Shown here piece by piece: positions 60,001 through 64,000 of a DNA stretch of 64,000 nucleotides. Source of the DNA: Stercorarius parasiticus (taxonomy: Eukaryota > Chordata > Aves > Charadriiformes > Stercorariidae); assembly GCA_013396915.1 (NCBI GenBank), contig VWZL01000903.1:62001-126000 (forward strand). The letters are read 5' to 3'. The position numbers and the translations under genes are program-made. Each line of letters starts with the position of its first letter. Position 1 is the stretch's first letter. The notes under the pieces are model-generated. The model saw only the letters and a list, made by a program, of their open reading frames with translations. It ran no database searches and had not been told where the DNA came from.

Positions 60001-61888
60001 TATATATATAAAAAAAATAAATAAAAATATATATATATATTTATATCTCCGTTCCTACATAACTATGAAAAAGCATACAGAGGCATTGCCCTGTTGCAGT
60101 AAAATGCAGTCCTAGAGAGTACAGTTGAATGGGAAGGATATACTTGGTACGACTGACTCCACAGGAGCCTCCCCAGGGCCAGGTGCCTCAGTTATTTTCA
60201 TTAATGCCTTTGGAAAGCAGCTGACAACTAAGGCGTGTACGTGCTGGACTCCACTTCCTAATATCGCTTGTTAGCGCTCTTTTACCATCATAGCCCTCTT
60301 CGTTCATTACCTTCATTCTTGCCTTGCATATTACTTCGGACCTCATCAATCTTAAAGACGTGTTGTGCATAAACTGACAAAACAAATACACTCTCAAGTA
60401 TAGATTAAGTTTTAAAAAATCTTCCTGCTATGTAGCATTAAAGGCAAATTGAAATAACCACAGGGAGGAACAGCCTCTTGTATTCTCAACAGTAATACTC
60501 CAAAAATGCTCTTTGGTCTCCTCATGGGCACACTCATGAGTCCCATGAGTCCTGTGGGGACCTGGCTTGTTTTGGCTGCAAAGGAAGGCTGTCTGGATGA
60601 ATTTTGCAATAGTTAAAGAGCAGTTCTTCTTCAAGCACAAATTTTACTTTCTCATATTTTAAGGCTTTAATGTCTTTTACAGTTTCAGTTCCACATGCAA
60701 ATGTTCATCCAGCTTTTGATTTTTATCTGGAATTCAAACCACATCTTAGAAGTTTAGATGGCATTCCTCTCACTGAGATTTAGACGTTTTTATTTTTTTT
60801 CATCAGGACAAATTTGCTTTTCTGGATGATTTGGGAGTGCACAAATGATGGTGGAATTATGGCTGCCTTAAATCACTGACTGAATCAACTCAGCAGTTAG
60901 TTGTTACTTCCAAGGTGAGATGTGTACCTGGGTGAGAGGTTGTATGTCACTGCCCATTTCAGAAGTCACATATGTTGTTTTGTAATGGCATTGTTCCCTT
61001 GTATCTGCTGTACCTATGTGTGGTTTTATCCCATAGATAATCTCAGTCCAGTTTTTGGTTGCATGCACAGTATGGTGGAGAATTGTGCTTTTCTCTAGTG
61101 ATAAAAGGAAATCCAACAAAAATATTCAGTTAATGTTATGCAGCAGCAGCCACACCAGCCTGTTGAAGCTTTGTACATACGAACCAAAATCGTAACAGGG
61201 ATATTACCACACACTAGTTTAGTCCACAGCCTGGAAGTGGTGTAAGAGAAGCTTGACTAAATCATCAGTTCTTCACTGACTACAAGCACAGGAAGAAATT
61301 ATCTCTTCCCTCCCTCCTTCCCCCTTCACCTGCCAAACAAAAGAAATTTAGGCAAAATATGAATAGATGGGCATAAGATAAAGGGGGGAAATGAAAAACA
61401 TAAGCAAAGAATGACAAGAAAGGTTTTTAGAAAGTGAATTATCTGAGGAGAGAAAAGCAAGGAAAGCATCAGACTAACTGCCGCTCAATAGAAATGGAAA
61501 GCAATTAGCAGATGACAGTAAGAAGGTCAGAGTTTTCCTTGTCTTTTTGGCAAAAGTCTTCATTGAAAAGATTGATTTTAATCAGGTGTCTGGCTTAAAA
61601 AAAACAAGTTAGAGAACACAAAATTTTACCCTACATCATCTAAGTGACTGAAGGGCTTTCAAAACTGCAGGTAGTTACTTTTGAAAATCTGAAGGAGCCG
61701 AGTTAAGCTCCTAGAAGACTGGAAAAAGACAAAAAATATGCCTCTCTTTTTAAAAGGGGAAGTCATCGTTCCTCCCAACCAAGGAATTCTGAGCTCAGAT
61801 ACTTATAATTTCCATAAAGATATTGAAATATAATGAAGTAAACCTTGTGTAAACACATAGAAGATAAGAGAAAGAAAACTTTCAGCAA
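57057..61888. other. Unique AT-rich non-coding DNA
   Basis: No gene or transposon recognised. It contains an AT microsatellite (59997-60048). Open frames are under 75 codons and lack domains. Confidence 0.45.
59997..60048. repeat. Interrupted (TA)n / A-rich microsatellite
   Basis: About eight TA units, then an A-rich interruption with AAAT units, then a further run of about nine AT units. The two halves are near-complementary and could fold into a weak AT hairpin. Confidence 0.9.
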
Positions 61889-62120
61889 ATCATAGAATCA
61901 TAGGATCTTCATGGTTGGAAAGGACCTTTGAGATCATCGAGTCCAACCATACACACACAAAAAAAACCCCTACAATCTCTGACACTAGAGCATGCCCTGA
62001 AGTGCCAAATCTACATGTTTCTTAAATACCTGTAGGAATGGTGACTCAACCACCTCCCTGGGCAGGCTGTTCCAGTGCCTGACCACTCTTTCAGTAAAGT
62101 AATTCTTCCTAATTCTTCCA
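61889..62120 (-). mobile_element. CR1 LINE 3' fragment
   Basis: It opens ATCATAGAATCATAGGATC, then 'ttggaaaggacctttgagatcatcgagtccaacca'. A small A/C-rich expansion (61951-61970) interrupts it. It resumes with 'catgccctgaagtgccaaatctacatgtttcttaaatacc' and 'ggtgactcaaccacctccctgggcaggctgttccagtgcctgacc'. The element is on the minus strand and stops near the end of ORF2, with no coding part. Its 3' UTR resembles the 19.2 and 34.65 kb copies. Confidence 0.88.
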
Positions 62121-64000
62121 AAATATATTTTTTCAAACATATCTCAAACCAATCTAATGCAACTCAGTAGCAAGCTCTATATTACAAAGGCTCTTCTAGC
62201 TATCTCATTTAATATTGTTGAAGACAAACTAGGAAAACATACAACAACTCTTAGGTGGATGGACTGATGTTGGAAAACTTCTTGGAGAATAATTATTGAA
62301 TGTTCATTGTCAGGTGGGAAGGAATCTCCTCTCGGCCATGTTCTTCAGTATCCTCCTGAGTGGCATGGGTGGTGAGGGACTGCACTGACCAGGAAGGGCG
62401 GTGGGAGGGTAGGATCTGAACTCACCCTACTCAAGGCCCATTGAAGAAATGGTGCAACTCAAACAGGGCACATTTCCTCGAGAGCAAGAACCAAGCGCGA
62501 CCCGCGGGTTCCACAAACACAGGGTAGAGAACAAGTGGCCAGACAGCAGGTCTGTGAATGGCACAGGGATTACACTGGCACACAAGGCAAGCAAGCAATA
62601 ATGTTATGCCACTGTGATAAAAGATGTGTCCTTGGGTGTATAAACAGGGCTATTATGTGCGAGGGACATGAAATAGTTCTTCCTATTTGATCCTGGTAAT
62701 ATGTGAGTGGACCTGTGAGCAGTGTTTATTACCTAATTTCAATAAAATATGCATAGCTGGAGAGAAGTGCATGGCAAGCATGATTTAGAAAGTACTTCGA
62801 GTGAGGAAAAGCTACAGGAAGGCTTGGTGTTCTTTGATTTAGAAAACAAATAGCTTAAGGCAGACGTGAGATCACATTTCAAAAAATTAGCTATGAAGAC
62901 AAAGGGAATAAGGTCTTTCCCATATTTTCTGCGGAAAGAACAAAAAGTCAGAAGTTTTAAAACATCTGTCAAGACTGGTATACATATAGCTGAACCTGCC
63001 TTGGGGAGGGACAGGAAATGGGTGATCTAAGCGCTTTCCAGTCCCATGCTTTGTGAACTATAGCTCTGTTTCTATATCTATATTAAGGAAGGTCAAGATT
63101 TTAATTTATTATTGGTGGTGCAATTTTTAAGTCCCTTTATTTAAAAGCAGGATTTTTCAAGTATAAATAATTGGCAGCATGCATACTTACTGACTTAGAG
63201 AATAAGTATATAAATTGAGTAAGTCATTATTCCCCCATCTGATCTCAGCTGGACATGACCAGAATCAACGCAAGAACCTGAGTCAGATCTTTAGAAAGGC
63301 TTCAATTATTTCGGATTGATCTCATTTTAAGGTGTTACAGTCACGCTGTGATTAATGGCTCTCTAATCATGGTACAGTTTTTCAGTAGAGCTGTCACAGA
63401 AAGTGCATTTCTAAAGAGAGGCTTTGGGCTTTATTCTGGAGAACAAATGGGCAGTGCTGACCCATGAAGAAAGAAATTGATGATAACTGTTAACATTTCC
63501 ACACGTATTTGCCCACCAAATCTTCCCACTGAAACAGGTCAGTGTTACCATCCACTTCAGGTGTTCATGCCTGGAGTCTTACCCCCACACACCACATCAT
63601 GTCTTGCTGATGAAGTCTCAGCTTGGGAGAATCTCTGTGTTGTCTGAGTCAATATGGGAACTTGAATCCACAGTGCTTATATGTTTGGGTATTGAATATT
63701 AGAAACGGGGCTTTTTCAGGGTCTCTTGCTGGAGCATCGCACTTTGCATCAGGAATTCAACCTTCACTTGGACAGAAAGAGAGAAGGGCATCTGTAATCC
63801 CACTGCTCTGTGCGCTCACAGGGATGTTAAAGTCCCTCCATGAAAGTTTTTGAACTTAATTGTATGTATCTACTAATCTATCAAGATAGACGTTTATTTT
63901 GCCTCTCGGCCATTTGCTTACACAAATACAGTGCTGTCCTTCTGCCTGTGGGTGAAATATCCCCAACTGAGGCATGCTGTGTCCATTCCCACAGAAAGTT
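62121..64000. other. Unique non-coding DNA, with a small GC-richer patch
   Basis: No gene recognised. At about 62330-62540 GC rises, with a CpG cluster 'aagcgcgacccgcgggttcc' (62491-62510), but the patch is too short for a standard CpG island. The remainder is AT-rich. Confidence 0.45.

Noticed and set aside
59997..60048. AT tract as an origin or promoter
   Set aside because: It is a simple microsatellite without flanking regulatory structure.

Overview
This window is vertebrate nuclear DNA, almost certainly from a bird. The main evidence is the number of CR1 retrotransposon fragments. Most end in the CR1-specific tandem octamer ATTCTATG, or its complement CATAGAAT when on the minus strand. 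There are also solo LTRs of a type I associate with Neoaves (TGTCCTGGTTTCAGCT... start, ...AACCACGACA end, TATTAAA polyadenylation signal). The sequence is otherwise AT-rich with few CpG. There are no bacterial features: no operons, ribosome binding sites, CRISPR or IS elements.

I found no host protein-coding gene. The open frames outside the transposons are short and scattered over both strands. They lack recognisable domains, and their lengths fit chance in AT-rich DNA. The window reads as an intergenic gene desert or part of a very large intron.

Layout. 0-19 kb is mostly unique DNA with small old repeats: a CR1 tail at 0.4 kb, an internally deleted old CR1 at 3.2-3.8 kb, an ancient CR1-like tail at 7.8 kb and a CR1 tail at 17.1 kb. 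A possible unclassified repeat field lies at 15.5-16.3 kb. At 19.2-24.6 kb two long CR1 copies lie head to head, minus strand then plus strand, and carry most of the recognisable coding sequence: endonuclease and reverse transcriptase of ORF2, both dead. 24.6-34.6 kb is free of recognisable young repeats. At 34.65-35.35 kb two CR1 tails face each other. At 36.57-37.48 kb two LTRs of one family, but different structure, stand in tandem only 5 bp apart. At 43.2-44.0 kb is an old CR1 with an internal deletion resembling that of the 3.2 kb copy. At 46.9-47.07 kb is a remnant resembling the 3' UTR of CR1 families common in turtles and crocodilians. A third LTR, minus strand, is at 56.5-57.06 kb, and further CR1 tails are at 53.9 and 61.9 kb. 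Short traces of ancient inverted-repeat-type amniote elements and one MIR-like fragment are scattered through the unique DNA.

The elements do not cooperate in a system. The window is a record of layered retrotransposon insertions of different ages. I saw no convincing undescribed biological system. The observations most worth checking are the tandem LTR pair, the head-to-head CR1 pair with Asp-to-Asn changes at both catalytic motifs in one copy, and the similar internal deletions of two old CR1 copies. All repeat assignments come from recalled consensus patterns, not from a database search.
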